Source of the DNA: Stenotrophomonas_A sp035629025
Lineage (GTDB): Bacteria; Pseudomonadota; Gammaproteobacteria; Xanthomonadales; Xanthomonadaceae
Reading direction: 5' to 3'
Length of the DNA: 44,745 nucleotides
Assembly: GCA_035629025.1 (NCBI GenBank)
Contig: DASPIU010000072.1
Location: 1-44,745 of the forward strand
Shown here: positions 16,858 to 23,793 of the stretch, one piece after another
How positions within the stretch are numbered: the stretch's first letter is position 1
Layout of the letters: every line of letters begins with the position of its first letter
Notes under the pieces: generated by a model
Databases searched by the model: none
Told to the model about the DNA's origin: nothing
What the model saw: only the letters and a program-made list of their open reading frames with translations
Translations under genes and position numbers: made by a program

Positions 16858-18270
16858 TCAGGTTCTTGCCCAGTCATCGGCGGGATCGCGCAGCAGGAAC
16901 CGCAGCAACGCAACGGCCACACCGATGAACAGGCCGAACACCAGCGCCAGCGCCAGGTTGAGCGGCAATTTCGGTGAGTTCGGGCTGCCCGGAACATCGG
17001 CGCCATCGACAATGGAAATATTGTTGTTGCCGACATTGCCGGCCACGCCGATCTCCTTGTAGCGCTGCAGCAGCGCGTCATAGAGCTGGCGGTTGGTGTC
17101 GGCTTCGCGCTTGAGCAGGTTGTAGCGGATGCTGCGTGACTGCAGGTCGATCTCTTCGCCCTTGAGGCTGGCGATGCGCTCGTTCATCAACTGCTCCTGC
17201 TGAGCATCGGCCTCGTACTGGGCCTTCAATGCCTGGCGGATGTTGAGCACTTCGCGATTGATCTGCTGCTGGACCTCGGTGGCCTGCGCCTTCAGCCGCA
17301 TCATCTCCGGGTAGTCCGGCTTGAACGTGGACAGTTTCTGCTGGTACTCGGCATTGAGCCGCACCTGTTCGGTGCGCAGCTGCTGGATCAGCGGGCTGGA
17401 CACCACCTGCGGCAAGCCCATGCCGTCGCCATGGCTGGCCTGGCGCCACGCCGTTTCGGACTTGATGCGCTGGCTCTGCGCCGCGGCCAGCAGCGCGTTC
17501 AGCTCGGTCAGGTTCTGCGCCGGCAGAGAGGGCTTGTCCTCGCCGACCGGAACAATCATCTCCTCGCCCGAGTACGCCACCAGCTTGCGCTCGGAATCCT
17601 CGACGCGATCGCGCAGCTGCTGCAGGCGTTCGGACAGGTACTTGGTGGCGAAGGCCGATGCCTGCAGCCGGCGCTGCTGGTTGCTGACGATGAACACGCG
17701 CGCATAGGCATTGGCGACCTTGGCCGCCACGCGCGGGTCGGGCGAATCGAAGTTGATCCGCACCAGGCGCGAGTTGCGGATCGGCTCTATCTCCAGGCCT
17801 TCGACCAGCGCGGCGACCAGCGCGCGCTCGATCGCGGCCTGGCGCTGCGGCGACTGCTTGCCGGCTTCCGGATGGCTGGCGTCGAACTTCGCCCCAGCCT
17901 GCTCCACCAGCTCGCGGAAGTACGGATCTTCGGCCAGGCGTGCCTCACGCGCGACCTGGCGCGCCAGCGAGCGGCTCTGCAGCAGTTCGTATTGGGTCTC
18001 GTAGAAGTCGCGATCCTGCGGCGATTCGGCCGGCATCAGGTTCTCGACATTGACCACGTTCAGCGCTTCGCGCTCGATCTGCAGCGTGCTGGTGGCGCGG
18101 TAGTTCGGCGTCATCATCCAGGTGACCACCAGCGCCACCAGCACGATGGCCGCGGTGATGCCGACGATGAGCCAGCGCTGCCCCAACAGGGCGCGCCAAT
18201 AGTCGCGCAGGGTCAGTTCCGGGTGCACCTGCAGGTGCGAAGGTGTGGTTGCGGGGCTGTGCTGGGTCAT
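16858..18270 (-). CDS. gumC: Gum polysaccharide co-polymerase/export protein (Wzc-like, no kinase)
   Basis: A 470-residue inner-membrane protein with a large periplasmic domain between two spans (about residues 33-53 and 438-458). The N-terminal Wzz domain begins at TLRDYWRALLGQRWLIVG. The middle (about 200-400) is strongly coiled-coil with many Gln and Arg residues, and a GNVR-like block follows around LLKREADTNRQLYDALLQRYKEIGVAG. The protein ends shortly after the second span, so the cytoplasmic tyrosine kinase of Wzc is absent, as in other GumC proteins. GumC is held to control chain length and link GumE to the GumB outer-membrane pore. Its start overlaps the gumB stop (ATGA). Confidence 0.95.
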   Translation of the reverse strand: MTQHSPATTPSHLQVHPELTLRDYWRALLGQRWLIVGITAAIVLVALVVTWMMTPNYRATSTLQIEREALNVVNVENLMPAESPQDRDFYETQYELLQSRSLARQVAREARLAEDPYFRELVEQAGAKFDASHPEAGKQSPQRQAAIERALVAALVEGLEIEPIRNSRLVRINFDSPDPRVAAKVANAYARVFIVSNQQRRLQASAFATKYLSERLQQLRDRVEDSERKLVAYSGEEMIVPVGEDKPSLPAQNLTELNALLAAAQSQRIKSETAWRQASHGDGMGLPQVVSSPLIQQLRTEQVRLNAEYQQKLSTFKPDYPEMMRLKAQATEVQQQINREVLNIRQALKAQYEADAQQEQLMNERIASLKGEEIDLQSRSIRYNLLKREADTNRQLYDALLQRYKEIGVAGNVGNNNISIVDGADVPGSPNSPKLPLNLALALVFGLFIGVAVALLRFLLRDPADDWART

Positions 18271-18965
18271 CGGTAGGCCCGCCAGACCATGACGAAGGGA
18301 GTCAGTTCAAGCGCAGTGCGCAACAGCAGGCGCGCATCGGAGCGATACACCACCACCACGTCGCCGCCGTAGATTTCCGGGTCCGGCGACTTGCCGTGCT
18401 CGATGTCGCCCAGGTCGAAGCGGGCGACCATCTTCTGCCCGTTCACAGTGCGGAAGACGATGATGTTGCCGCGACTGGCGATGTTGCTTACGCCCTTGGC
18501 CTGGGCCAGCGCCTGCTGCAAGGTGAGGTTGGCCCCAACGATGGGATAGATGCCCGGCTCATCCACCGCGCCGGTGACGGTGACGCGGCGGCCGTTGGCC
18601 TCCTGCACGAAGACCGAGACCTGCGGGTCCTGCAGATAACTCTGGCGATAGCGCCCGGCCACTTCGCGCTCGAACTCCGCCACGCCCTTGCCGGCGGCCT
18701 TGACCGAACCGATCAGCGGCAGCGACACCATGCCGTCGTTGTCGACGCGCACCTGCCGCTCGAGGTCATCAATCTGAAATACTTTTACCAGCAACACATC
18801 GCCTGGCGACAGCCGATATTCGGGCTGCACCGTGGCCAGCGCCAACGGATCGGGTTGGGGCAGCTCCCTTGCCATATGAGAGGTACCGCTGCAGGCTGCC
18901 AACAGCAGCAGGCCCAGCGACAGCAGCATCCGCATCCCGCTTCTAGTTCCGGTGGAATAACTCAT
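18267..18965 (-). CDS. gumB: Gum outer-membrane export lipoprotein (Wza/OPX family)
   Basis: First gene of the operon, 232 residues. The signal peptide ends in a lipobox LLAAC with Cys25, so the mature protein is a lipoprotein. The polysaccharide export domain follows with YRLSPGDVLLVKVFQIDDLERQV, LPLIGSVKAAGKGVAEFE, then a SLBB-like domain with GRRVTVTGAVDEPGIYPI, LTLQQALAQAKGV and the conserved C-terminus GGDVVVVYRSDAR. GumB has no C-terminal helix of the Wza type and is thought to form the outer-membrane channel together with GumC. The ATG at 18965 has a weak ribosome binding site. Met11 (18935), preceded by GAAGCGGG, would equally leave an intact signal peptide, so the exact start is uncertain. 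Confidence 0.95.
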   Translation of the reverse strand: MSYSTGTRSGMRMLLSLGLLLLAACSGTSHMARELPQPDPLALATVQPEYRLSPGDVLLVKVFQIDDLERQVRVDNDGMVSLPLIGSVKAAGKGVAEFEREVAGRYRQSYLQDPQVSVFVQEANGRRVTVTGAVDEPGIYPIVGANLTLQQALAQAKGVSNIASRGNIIVFRTVNGQKMVARFDLGDIEHGKSPDPEIYGGDVVVVYRSDARLLLRTALELTPFVMVWRAYR

Positions 18966-19134
18966 GCGCCGTGATCACCGCCTGTCAGAAATTCGGAGAC
19001 AACCTCGCCCACTCCGACCGGCATGCAGCCAGGCAGCAGTGAACCAAACGTTGGATTTGCCTTGCATGCCGACTGCAGCGCAGCGGCTACCACGAACAAC
19101 GACGATGTGTCTGTAGCAAAGCGTGTTGCGACGC

Positions 19135-19162
19135 ACTATGGCACAGAAAACGATGACAGCAA
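19135..19162 (-). promoter_or_regulatory. Candidate sigma-70 promoter of the gum operon
   Basis: Read on the minus strand, TTGCTG is followed after 16 bp by CATAGT, acceptable but weak matches to the -35 and -10 consensus. The -10 lies about 170 bp upstream of the gumB ATG, leaving a long leader. No other pair in the 388-bp gap between gumB and the next gene looked better. In Xanthomonas the main gum promoter is also upstream of gumB. This is pattern matching by eye only. Confidence 0.33.
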
Positions 19163-19353
19163 GCCCCTTGCGCCAAAAAAATGACGCGCGGCGGGTGCGC
19201 GGTTCAAGTTCGTCGGCGCAGATTTCACGCGCAGTGCACACTCGCAGGCCACAACGACGTACGCCGTGCAAGCGCGACGCACTTCTTGCGTGATGCCAGT
19301 CACGCCATGCCGCAAACGATAGCGATGTATTCCGTGCAGCGAGGACGCCGCGC

Positions 19354-19587
19354 TCAGCGTCGGCGCTCGGCCTCTGCGTCAGTCGGAATCAGCCCCGCCT
19401 GCTCAAGCATTGCCTGCAACCGCGAGCGCACATGCTCGATGTCCTCGGGCCCGGCGGCCTCGCGCAGGCGATCGGCTTCCCCCTGGAAAGTGAGGAAATC
19501 GAAATCGGCATCTTCGTCCGTGCACAGCTGCGGCAACTGGTCCTGCAGCGTGTCCAGACATCGATCCAGCTCGGCACGGGTGAGCAT
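19354..19587 (-). CDS. Small acidic protein of unknown function, homologous to a prophage protein
   Basis: A 77-residue, strongly acidic, probably helical protein starting at the ATG at 19587 (MLTRAELDRCLDTLQ); the in-frame ATG at 19611 would add eight unlikely residues. No family is recognised. It aligns over most of its length with the protein at 23487-23729 in the prophage: both begin with a short lead then RAEL, have a TDE motif in the middle, then QG, AGP and end in V...(M/I)L...GL. This makes a real gene likely. It lies between the gum promoter region and the isochorismatase gene on the same strand, 74 bp from the latter. Function is unknown. Confidence 0.65.
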   Translation of the reverse strand: MLTRAELDRCLDTLQDQLPQLCTDEDADFDFLTFQGEADRLREAAGPEDIEHVRSRLQAMLEQAGLIPTDAEAERRR

Positions 19588-19661
19588 CGCAAGGCCCCAG
19601 GTCAAAGCCACAAGCTGGCGCGGTGCGCGTCAAATTCACGCGAAGGGCGCACCCCGCGCGC

Positions 19662-20207
19662 TCACCGCACCTGGCGCATTGCCGCAGTGGTGGTGACGAC
19701 TTCGCCGATATGGCCCTCGTCGATCAGCGCCAGGGCACGGCGCTTGGCTGGGGCCAGGCCGGCCACCGCATCGGCCACCACGCGCACGTCGTATTCGCGC
19801 GCATTGGCGTCCACCGCCGTGGCGAGCACGCAGGAGTCGGCGGTCATGCCGGTCAGGTACACGCGGTCCACGCCCAGCTTGGCCAGCAGCACCGGCAAGG
19901 CCGTGGCCAGGAAGGCCGAATGCTTGGGCTTGAGCACGAAATAGTCTTCGGGCTGGGGTGGCAGCAGTTCGACCACCGCATGCCCGGTGCCGCCCGATGC
20001 CCGGGCCATGTTCACCAGCTGATTGAAGTCCGCCCGCCAGTTGGCGAAGTTGTCATTGGCAAAGATGACCGGGTGCCCGTGTTTCTGGAAGTGCGCGCGC
20101 AGGCGGCGGATCTGCTTCGCCGCGGCGACCACGCTGGGATGCAGCGCGGGCGCCTCGGGGAAATCGAAGGCACTGACCATGTCGATGATGACGAGCGCTG
20201 GATGCAT
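19662..20207 (-). CDS. Isochorismatase-family cysteine hydrolase
   Basis: A 181-residue cytoplasmic hydrolase from the ATG at 20207, preceded by AGGAGG about 10 nt upstream; the longer open frame upstream crosses a hairpin and is rejected. The family triad is visible: Asp9 in ALVIIDM, a Lys at about 93 in VLKPKHSAF, and the nucleophile Cys126 in LTGMTADSCVLATA. The cis-peptide region before the Cys is also typical. Family members hydrolyse isochorismate, nicotinamide, N-carbamoyl compounds or ureidoacrylate. The closeness to single-domain cysteine hydrolases does not fix the substrate. No partner gene for siderophore or pyrimidine metabolism is nearby, so I give no specific name. Confidence 0.9.
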   Translation of the reverse strand: MHPALVIIDMVSAFDFPEAPALHPSVVAAAKQIRRLRAHFQKHGHPVIFANDNFANWRADFNQLVNMARASGGTGHAVVELLPPQPEDYFVLKPKHSAFLATALPVLLAKLGVDRVYLTGMTADSCVLATAVDANAREYDVRVVADAVAGLAPAKRRALALIDEGHIGEVVTTTAAMRQVR

Positions 20208-20302
20208 GGGGTGGCTTCCTCCTGACCCCCAGCATGCGTGGCGGCGTGTATACCCGCTGCATACGTCACCGGTCCGGGTTTCGGGGATCGGGGCACAACG
20301 AA

Positions 20303-20348
20303 ACGGCCCGCACCGCTGAGGACGCCTATGCGCGGTGATCGGGGCCGC
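20303..20348 (-). terminator. Terminator-like imperfect hairpin
   Basis: The arms cggccc plus caccgc (20304-20316) pair with gcggtg and gggccg (20332-20347), with a 3-nt bulge. On the minus strand the hairpin is followed by TTTCGTTGTGCC. The same arm and tail sequence occurs 448 bp to the right at the tRNA-Pro terminator. It lies upstream of the isochorismatase gene and would stop transcripts coming from the right. Confidence 0.45.
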
Positions 20349-20403
20349 GCATTGAGGAAGAGGCCAGCCCGGTCGAAGTGCCACAGGGGCATACTGTGAC
20401 CAT

Positions 20404-20799
20404 ATGAACTCCCCAACCAAACTTAATAATTCGTTCGCGATCAGGTCATTCTTGGCGCTTGTTGGTGGAGTTGTTCTGGCCCAGCTTGGCGCTGGTATCG
20501 GACGAAGCTCATCCAATGCGGTCAATTGGTACTTTGTGGCGACCTGCCTGATCTACGCGATCGTCCCAGTCGCCATACTTCGTGCAACCCGTCGCAGTCC
20601 AGCCTTCCCTAGAAGAACTTACGCGTTGATTCTCAACGTGGCCGCGCTGCTCGCCCTCGCCACGGGTCTGGGCTATGGATTTGAGGCTCTTCTAGGAGCA
20701 CCATTCCACTCCAAGACAAGTGGGCAACTGCATGTGGCGCCACAACGAAAACGGCCCGCATCGGGTGATGCGGGCCGTGCTCGTATTTGGTCGGGGTAG
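20404..20799 (+). CDS. Small predicted membrane protein, unknown
   Basis: The open frame codes for 131 residues with three clear hydrophobic segments (about 14-31, 41-60 and 72-95) after a short Asn/Ser-rich N-terminus. No family is recognised. The ribosome binding site is poor. The base composition is visibly lower in GC than in the flanking genes. The last 35 or so residues are encoded by the tRNA-Pro terminator and the tRNA 3' fragment on the other strand, so the natural C-terminus may have been altered by the phage integration or by an older event. It could be a cut host or mobile-element gene, or not a gene at all. Confidence 0.42.
   Translation: MNSPTKLNNSFAIRSFLALVGGVVLAQLGAGIGRSSSNAVNWYFVATCLIYAIVPVAILRATRRSPAFPRRTYALILNVAALLALATGLGYGFEALLGAPFHSKTSGQLHVAPQRKRPASGDAGRARIWSG
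20751..20778 (-). terminator. Rho-independent terminator of the tRNA-Pro gene
   Basis: Perfect 12-bp stem (acggcccgcatc with gatgcgggccgt) closed by a GGGT/ACCC loop. On the minus strand it follows the tRNA 3' end by about 9 bp and leads into TTTTCGTTGTGG. It therefore belongs to the tRNA gene whose 3' half is at 20788 and marks this side as host DNA. Confidence 0.8.
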
Positions 20800-20836
20800 C
20801 CGGATTCGAACCGACGACCACCAGTCCCCCAGACTT
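20788..20836 (-). other. Phage attachment site: 3' fragment of tRNA-Pro(GGG)
   Basis: Read on the minus strand the sequence gives the anticodon loop CTGGGGG with the 3' stem ACTGG, a normal variable region, the T arm (GTCGG-TTCGAAT-CCGGC), the 3' acceptor strand TACCCCG, discriminator A and an encoded CCA. The anticodon GGG and the acceptor/discriminator fit tRNA-Pro. The matching 5' acceptor strand CGGGGTA and a D arm are missing upstream (right), where the sequence diverges in the 5' anticodon stem. This is the usual result of integration into a tRNA 3' end: host DNA lies left of the CCA and the prophage right. The intact gene should be at the far end of the prophage. Confidence 0.85.
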
Positions 20837-21215
20837 GGTCCGTGTGTACTCTAACCGCCTGACACTCAAGGCTTTCCGCGTGTCTGGACCGCCTGAAAAA
20901 GTGCAGTTTTCGGATCAAAGAAATCAATACATTACGAGCCGATAGGGTGACGGTCGTTAGGGCCGCAAGGCCTCATAGAGGGCACCACGAGTGAAATACC
21001 AAATCCCTCGGCGGCACGCCGCACGACAGCGGGCCGGGCGGTTCAGTACCAATGTGGGAAGCCCGGAACTGTTCGGCTGAGCGCGGCGGGCCGACCACGA
21101 TCTCTATCCGGCCACGGCGGTCACGAGCATCACCGTGCACCGTGCCGCAGGCACCGGCCGCCGGGCACTGGGCGTTCATAGCGGGAGAGCGTCTTCTTCG
21201 GGCATTGCTGCCCTT
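20837..21215. other. Region without a supported gene at the prophage edge
   Basis: About 380 bp inside the att site. The first 100 bp are AT-richer. A 68-residue open frame on the minus strand (20973-21179) has no ribosome binding site, is Pro/Gly/Arg-rich and resembles no family, so it is not called. No tRNA, clear hairpin or repeat seen. Confidence 0.4.
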
Positions 21216-21419
21216 TCAGCCCTTCAGCCGGCCGCTCTCGTCCAGGTGGGCTTTCCACCAGTCCTTGCGCCCCCTGCCCTTCCTCCGAGCATTCTCCTTG
21301 GCCTGCGCCGCTGCGATTTCCTCCAGCGTGCGCGGATCCGGGCCGCGGCGTAGCAGTTCGTCAAACATGCCTGGCGAGACGCCCGGGCCCAAGTCTGTAT
21401 CGTGGCGATCGATGCTCAT
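21216..21419 (-). CDS. Small hypothetical prophage protein
   Basis: A 67-residue polar protein starting MSIDRHDTDLGPGVSP and ending in a basic stretch (KENARRKGRGRKDWWKAHLDE). No family is recognised. The ribosome binding site is weak. The amino-acid composition, with a helical middle (RTLEEIAAAQAKENA) and a conserved-looking WW motif, speaks for a real gene more than a shadow frame. It is the gene nearest the att site and on the same strand as the late operon, but separated from it by divergent genes. Confidence 0.42.
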   Translation of the reverse strand: MSIDRHDTDLGPGVSPGMFDELLRRGPDPRTLEEIAAAQAKENARRKGRGRKDWWKAHLDESGRLKG

Positions 21420-21515
21420 GGCGCGCTCGGTTGAAGGTGATGAAGCACGCTAGCCTACGTGGCGGCGTTTCAAGGGCTGAGACGGCGGCGGCCACTCAGT
21501 CCGATACGCCGGGAG

Positions 21516-21707
21516 TCAGCCCGCCGGCGACTGATTGGTGGGCTTGAGCGACAGTCCCAACGCAGCCACCTTGTCGTAGATCGCCTCCTCAGTACGGCCG
21601 AGCTTCAAGCCGATGATGCGGGTTGGCGTGTTCTCGCTGATGAGCTGCTTGAGGTTGGTGATGTCCTCGTCGGTCCAGGGCTGCCCCTGGTTCGGGGTGT
21701 TGGCCAT
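21516..21707 (-). CDS. Small SANT/Myb-like helix-turn-helix protein
   Basis: A 63-residue protein from the ATG at 21707, with a strong GAGGAGG ribosome binding site; the 118-residue longer frame is rejected because its start lies inside an unrelated region. The sequence WTDEDITNLKQLISENTPTR followed by IIGLKLGRTEEAIYDKVAALGLSL is a compact SANT/GcrA-like trihelical motif seen in many small proteobacterial and phage proteins. It may bind DNA as a small regulator; no target is known. It is divergent from the gene at 21940 across a 232-bp gap, so it could regulate that promoter, which is inference. Confidence 0.78.
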   Translation of the reverse strand: MANTPNQGQPWTDEDITNLKQLISENTPTRIIGLKLGRTEEAIYDKVAALGLSLKPTNQSPAG

Positions 21708-21939
21708 AGTGTCCTCCTCGTGCCGTCGGCGCCAAAGCATGGCGCTCCTGTCGTAGAGGCGACGTGACCTCGCAGGCATCCACGCCTGCAGCGCGGAAGA
21801 AGCGCGCGGCGAGCTGCTCGCTCCGCCGCCTCTCGCCGCAATGCGTCGAGCGTAATTGTGATGTAGTGCCATACGCGGTTAACGAAGCGCTCCGCCGTGC
21901 AGTGCTAGGCTGAATATCCTGAACGAGAGGAGCGCAACC

Positions 21940-22245
21940 ATGCCTCAGCTCACACGGACGCAAGCAGCGGAACATATGAACCGGCTGTATCCCGCAGCAC
22001 ATTGGCGGCCGGATGACTTCGGGCTGTACGAGGTCACCTACGACAATGCGGCGCGACCCAACGTACCGGTCCGCCTCTGGCTGCCTATACACGCGCCGAA
22101 CATCGCGGAGGTAGCGCGCTATCGTCTTGGGTTGCCAGACACCTGCACTATCACATTCGAGCGGGTCAATATGGCCTCCGAGGTGGGTGCCACACCATTC
22201 GGTCAGATGAATCTGCGTCGAGCTCCCAACGCCGCGGGCTCCTAG
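21940..22245 (+). CDS. Small hypothetical protein, first of a paralogous pair
   Basis: 101 residues, with a good ribosome binding site (GAGAGGAGCGCAACC before the ATG). No family is recognised. The core reads RLYPAAHWRPDDFGLYEVTY, then PVRLWLPIHAPN and ends in ITFERV. The next gene repeats this layout, so the two are probably ancient duplicates. It is on the plus strand, against the late operon, a usual orientation for genes expressed from the prophage in the lysogen. No signal peptide or membrane span is present. The C-terminal 20 residues have no counterpart in the paralogue. Confidence 0.72.
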   Translation: MPQLTRTQAAEHMNRLYPAAHWRPDDFGLYEVTYDNAARPNVPVRLWLPIHAPNIAEVARYRLGLPDTCTITFERVNMASEVGATPFGQMNLRRAPNAAGS

Positions 22246-22262
22246 CGAATTAGCACTTCGCA

Positions 22263-22544
22263 GTGCCTACACGGGCCGCGAACTATCTTGGCCCCGTGTC
22301 CCACCCTCTCTCCCCTGCTGTCTCGGCCGAGGCCCAGGCAGCAAAGCTGCAGCGCCTGCTACCTGGCGAGCGCTGGCGGGCTGACGAGCTTCTGTTGTTC
22401 GACGTGCGGTACAACCTTCGCTGCCGCCCCGTAGGGCCGGTGCAGATTTGGCTCCCGGACAGCAATTACAAGAAGCAGCTGGCCATCCTCCTGCTTGGCC
22501 TGGAGAACGCAATCGACGTGCAGCTGCAGCGCGTCGCTACATAG
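22263..22544 (+). CDS. Small hypothetical protein, second of a paralogous pair
   Basis: 93 residues if started at the GTG at 22263; a second in-frame GTG at about 22296 would give 82 residues and leaves the conserved core intact. The core RLLPGERWRADELLLFDVRY, PVQIWLPDSN and VQLQRV lines up with the gene 17 bp upstream (RLYP..HWR.D...Y.V.Y, PV.(L/I)WLP, RV). The two are probably co-transcribed. The 3' end meets the SRAP gene tail-to-tail (1 bp apart). Function is unknown. Confidence 0.68.
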   Translation: MPTRAANYLGPVSHPLSPAVSAEAQAAKLQRLLPGERWRADELLLFDVRYNLRCRPVGPVQIWLPDSNYKKQLAILLLGLENAIDVQLQRVAT

Positions 22545-22545
22545 C

Positions 22546-23484
22546 TCAAGCAGCCTTTTCCAACCGGTGTTCGTAGAACGGGTGCCGCTTGTCGTCGAAG
22601 ATCGCGTACAGGGCGGCCAGGTTGCCCGGCTCTGGGTTGAGCCAGGCGTCGATGTGCTCGGGCTTGATGTTGATGATCGTCCGGTCATGGCCGGCCGCGG
22701 CGACCTCGGGCTCCGGCTCGTCGGTGATGGCCGCGAAGCTCAGCAGGTCTGGCTCCTGGCCCTTCGGGTCGCTCCAGGCTGACCACAGACAGGCGACCAG
22801 CATGGGCTCGCGGTCCCGCGGCGTGAACTGCAGCACCTGGTTCTTGCCGTCCGGCCCCTCCACGTTCTCGTAGAAGGTGTCCACCACCAGGATGCCGTGG
22901 TTGCGGCCGAAGGCTTCGCGCCAGTAGCTCTCCAGGCTGTCCCGGCGGGCGTTGTAGGTGCCGGAGTAGGTCTTGTCGTAGGAGGCCGGCTTGCCGCACA
23001 GCCTGCACTGGTAGCGCATGGGCTTGATGACCCGCTTCCCGCCTTCCCACACGATCACCGGCGCGTACATGCCCGGGAAAATCCGGCTGTCGCGGTCCTG
23101 CGGCTCTGCGCGGCGCAGGTCGGCCAGCTTGAGGCTGGCGCGCTCGATCTTGTTGGTGGCCACGCGCACGTCGTTCTCGGCCTTCTTCGTGGCCTTGGCC
23201 TGCAGCGAGCGCTCGGCGGCGTTCAGGCGGGTCTTCTGGGCGAACAGCTCCGCCTCCCAGCGGCTGGCCTCGTCCTGGTTCCACTGGCGAACCTCCGCGG
23301 CGATGCCGGCGACGGCCGGCTCATCCGAGAGCAGGAAGCCATCGTCCATGGCCTTCGGCGTCTTCGGCCGGGCCTTGCCGGGGTCGTGGAAGTAGAGCTT
23401 GGCGAAGTCGTCCAGCGACATGATGGCGCCGTAGGTGCGCACCAGCTTGCGGTAGTCGGCCTTGACCTGGGCGGAGTAGCACAC
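22546..23484 (-). CDS. SRAP-family protein (YedK/HMCES-like abasic-site binding)
   Basis: 312 residues beginning MCYSAQ. Known SRAP proteins use Cys2, after Met removal, to form a thiazolidine crosslink with abasic sites in single-stranded DNA; an Asn, a Glu and a His complete the site. Here these are Cys2, Asn178 (TYNARRDS), Glu206 (DTFYENVE) and His266 (HDRTIINI). Compared with E. coli YedK (about 220 residues) there is a long helical, charged insertion (about 60-130) and a CRLCG knuckle (Cys160/Cys163) before the Asn motif. The usual HxRMP after the His is replaced by HDRTI. It is preceded on the same strand, 2 bp away, by a small acidic protein. It probably protects or repairs phage or host DNA during induction; that is inference. 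Confidence 0.9.
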   Translation of the reverse strand: MCYSAQVKADYRKLVRTYGAIMSLDDFAKLYFHDPGKARPKTPKAMDDGFLLSDEPAVAGIAAEVRQWNQDEASRWEAELFAQKTRLNAAERSLQAKATKKAENDVRVATNKIERASLKLADLRRAEPQDRDSRIFPGMYAPVIVWEGGKRVIKPMRYQCRLCGKPASYDKTYSGTYNARRDSLESYWREAFGRNHGILVVDTFYENVEGPDGKNQVLQFTPRDREPMLVACLWSAWSDPKGQEPDLLSFAAITDEPEPEVAAAGHDRTIINIKPEHIDAWLNPEPGNLAALYAIFDDKRHPFYEHRLEKAA

Positions 23485-23486
23485 GG

Positions 23487-23729
23487 TCAGCCCTCCAGCT
23501 CACCGGGCGCTCCGGCACCTTCGAGCAGCAGCCCGTGGCGGCGCAGGATCTCTTCGACCTGGTCCTCGACCCAGCAGCGGTCGGGCCCCGCCTGGGCGGC
23601 AATGTCATCGCCCTGCGAGGCGACCGCCTCCACAACGTCGCCCTCGTCGGTGTAGTCGGCGCGCAGGTCCTCAACCGACCGATCCAGCTCGGCCAACTGG
23701 GCGCTCAATTCGGCACGAGAAACGGGCAT
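23487..23729 (-). CDS. Small acidic protein, homologue of the gum-flanking protein
   Basis: 80 residues, acidic and mostly helical, starting MPVSRAELSAQLAELD. No known family. It aligns with the host protein at 19354-19587 (shared RAEL start, TDE, QG, AGP, and (M/I)L...GL end). The stop is 2 bp before the SRAP start, so the two are translated together. This pairing suggests a partner or accessory to the SRAP protein, or simply an accessory operon; nothing in the sequence decides this. Confidence 0.7.
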   Translation of the reverse strand: MPVSRAELSAQLAELDRSVEDLRADYTDEGDVVEAVASQGDDIAAQAGPDRCWVEDQVEEILRRHGLLLEGAGAPGELEG

Positions 23730-23793
23730 CAGACGGGCCTCCGGAGACGGGCCGAAAGGCTATCACCACCGCTGTGAGCGGGCGATCCGGGCG

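Noticed and set aside
18975..19271. 98-codon minus-strand frame upstream of gumB
   Set aside because: Cys/Arg-rich translation without ribosome binding site, covering the probable promoter and leader of gumB.
20788..20880. A complete tRNA gene
   Set aside because: Only the anticodon loop to CCA is tRNA-like; the 5' acceptor strand CGGGGTA and the D arm are absent from the upstream sequence, so it is a fragment.
20973..21179. 68-codon minus-strand frame at the prophage edge
   Set aside because: No ribosome binding site and Pro/Gly/Arg-rich composition; not distinguishable from chance.
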